The notes beneath the pieces were generated by a model. It was not told the origin of the DNA. It searched no databases and was given only the letters and a program-made list of their open reading frames with translations. This document shows positions 63,846-64,000 of a DNA stretch of 64,000 nt, in pieces. The position numbers and the translations under genes were made by a program. The DNA is from Paludibacteraceae bacterium (GTDB lineage: Bacteria; Bacteroidota; Bacteroidia; Bacteroidales; Paludibacteraceae): NCBI GenBank assembly GCA_024401535.1, contig JAKSKX010000002.1:1-64000 (forward strand). The letters are read 5' to 3'. Position 1 is the first letter of the stretch. Every line of letters begins with the position of its first letter.

Positions 63846-64000
63846 AACACTTTTTACAAAAAGGCCATAAATGAACATGAAAATAGAAAAAAACGAACGA
63901 TTGTTCGAAAGAGAAAAATATTACATATTACATTATGTTTCAGATAATTAACGCAACCTATATGCACATTTTATCGATGTATGTGCAACAATAATCGACA

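Overview
The window reads as chromosomal DNA of a fibre-degrading Bacteroidales bacterium, probably from a gut or rumen. This is inference from three things. Many genes are preceded by the Bacteroidetes promoter signature (TTG/TTTG, 19-20 bp, TAnnTTTG). Extracellular proteins end in type IX secretion (T9SS) C-terminal domains of both the type A and the type B (gliding-motility-associated) kind. The glycogen synthase is of the GT3 kind. No rRNA, tRNA, CRISPR array, transposase or prophage gene was recognised, and no SusC/SusD pair is present.

Layout. 0-4.4 kb: glycogen phosphorylase and GT3 glycogen synthase (minus strand). 4.9-6.3 kb: an AGCS amino-acid/sodium symporter (plus). 6.4-13 kb: a tight minus-strand run of serB, apbE, a TonB-C/WG-repeat protein, a DUF4403 protein and a DUF1963 protein. 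13-18.7 kb: AraC regulator, GH9 cellulase lipoprotein, sodium:solute symporter and MATE exporter, all minus. 19-39.3 kb: three very large secreted T9SS type B proteins (1128, 3278 and about 2046 residues) built of Ig-like repeats and sharing modules. 39.9-41.9 kb: a secreted beta-helix protein and a small membrane protein.

42-54.2 kb holds the most unusual part. A minus-strand set of paralogous membrane proteins (a 106-aa, a 322-aa, a 307-aa, a 318-aa and a 156-aa protein) is transcribed away from a plus-strand array of six proteins ending in a DnaJ J-domain (J1-J6). Most of the six have a membrane anchor, a TerB/DjlA-like helical domain, a low-complexity Ser/Asn/Tyr/Gly or Gln linker and a C-terminal J-domain with intact HPD. 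The array continues into three tandem four-helix membrane proteins, the middle one a fresh unequal-crossover chimera. A seventh J-protein (J7) lies at 62 kb. I read this as an expanded, diversifying membrane-tethered Hsp70 (DnaK) recruitment locus; its function is unknown to me.

54.9-61.9 kb is a xylan-degradation cluster of three T9SS type A enzymes: CE4-GH11-CBM6, GH11-CBM6 and GH11-CBM6-GH8. These enzymes would deacetylate xylan, cut it internally and trim the oligosaccharides outside the cell. The GH9 enzyme at 16-18 kb adds beta-glucan/cellulose cleavage. The window ends with a DUF4197 lipoprotein gene.

The two larger regulatory gaps (4.4-4.9 kb and 45.8-46.8 kb) carry inverted copies of the same 80-bp palindromic element plus other REP-like hairpins.
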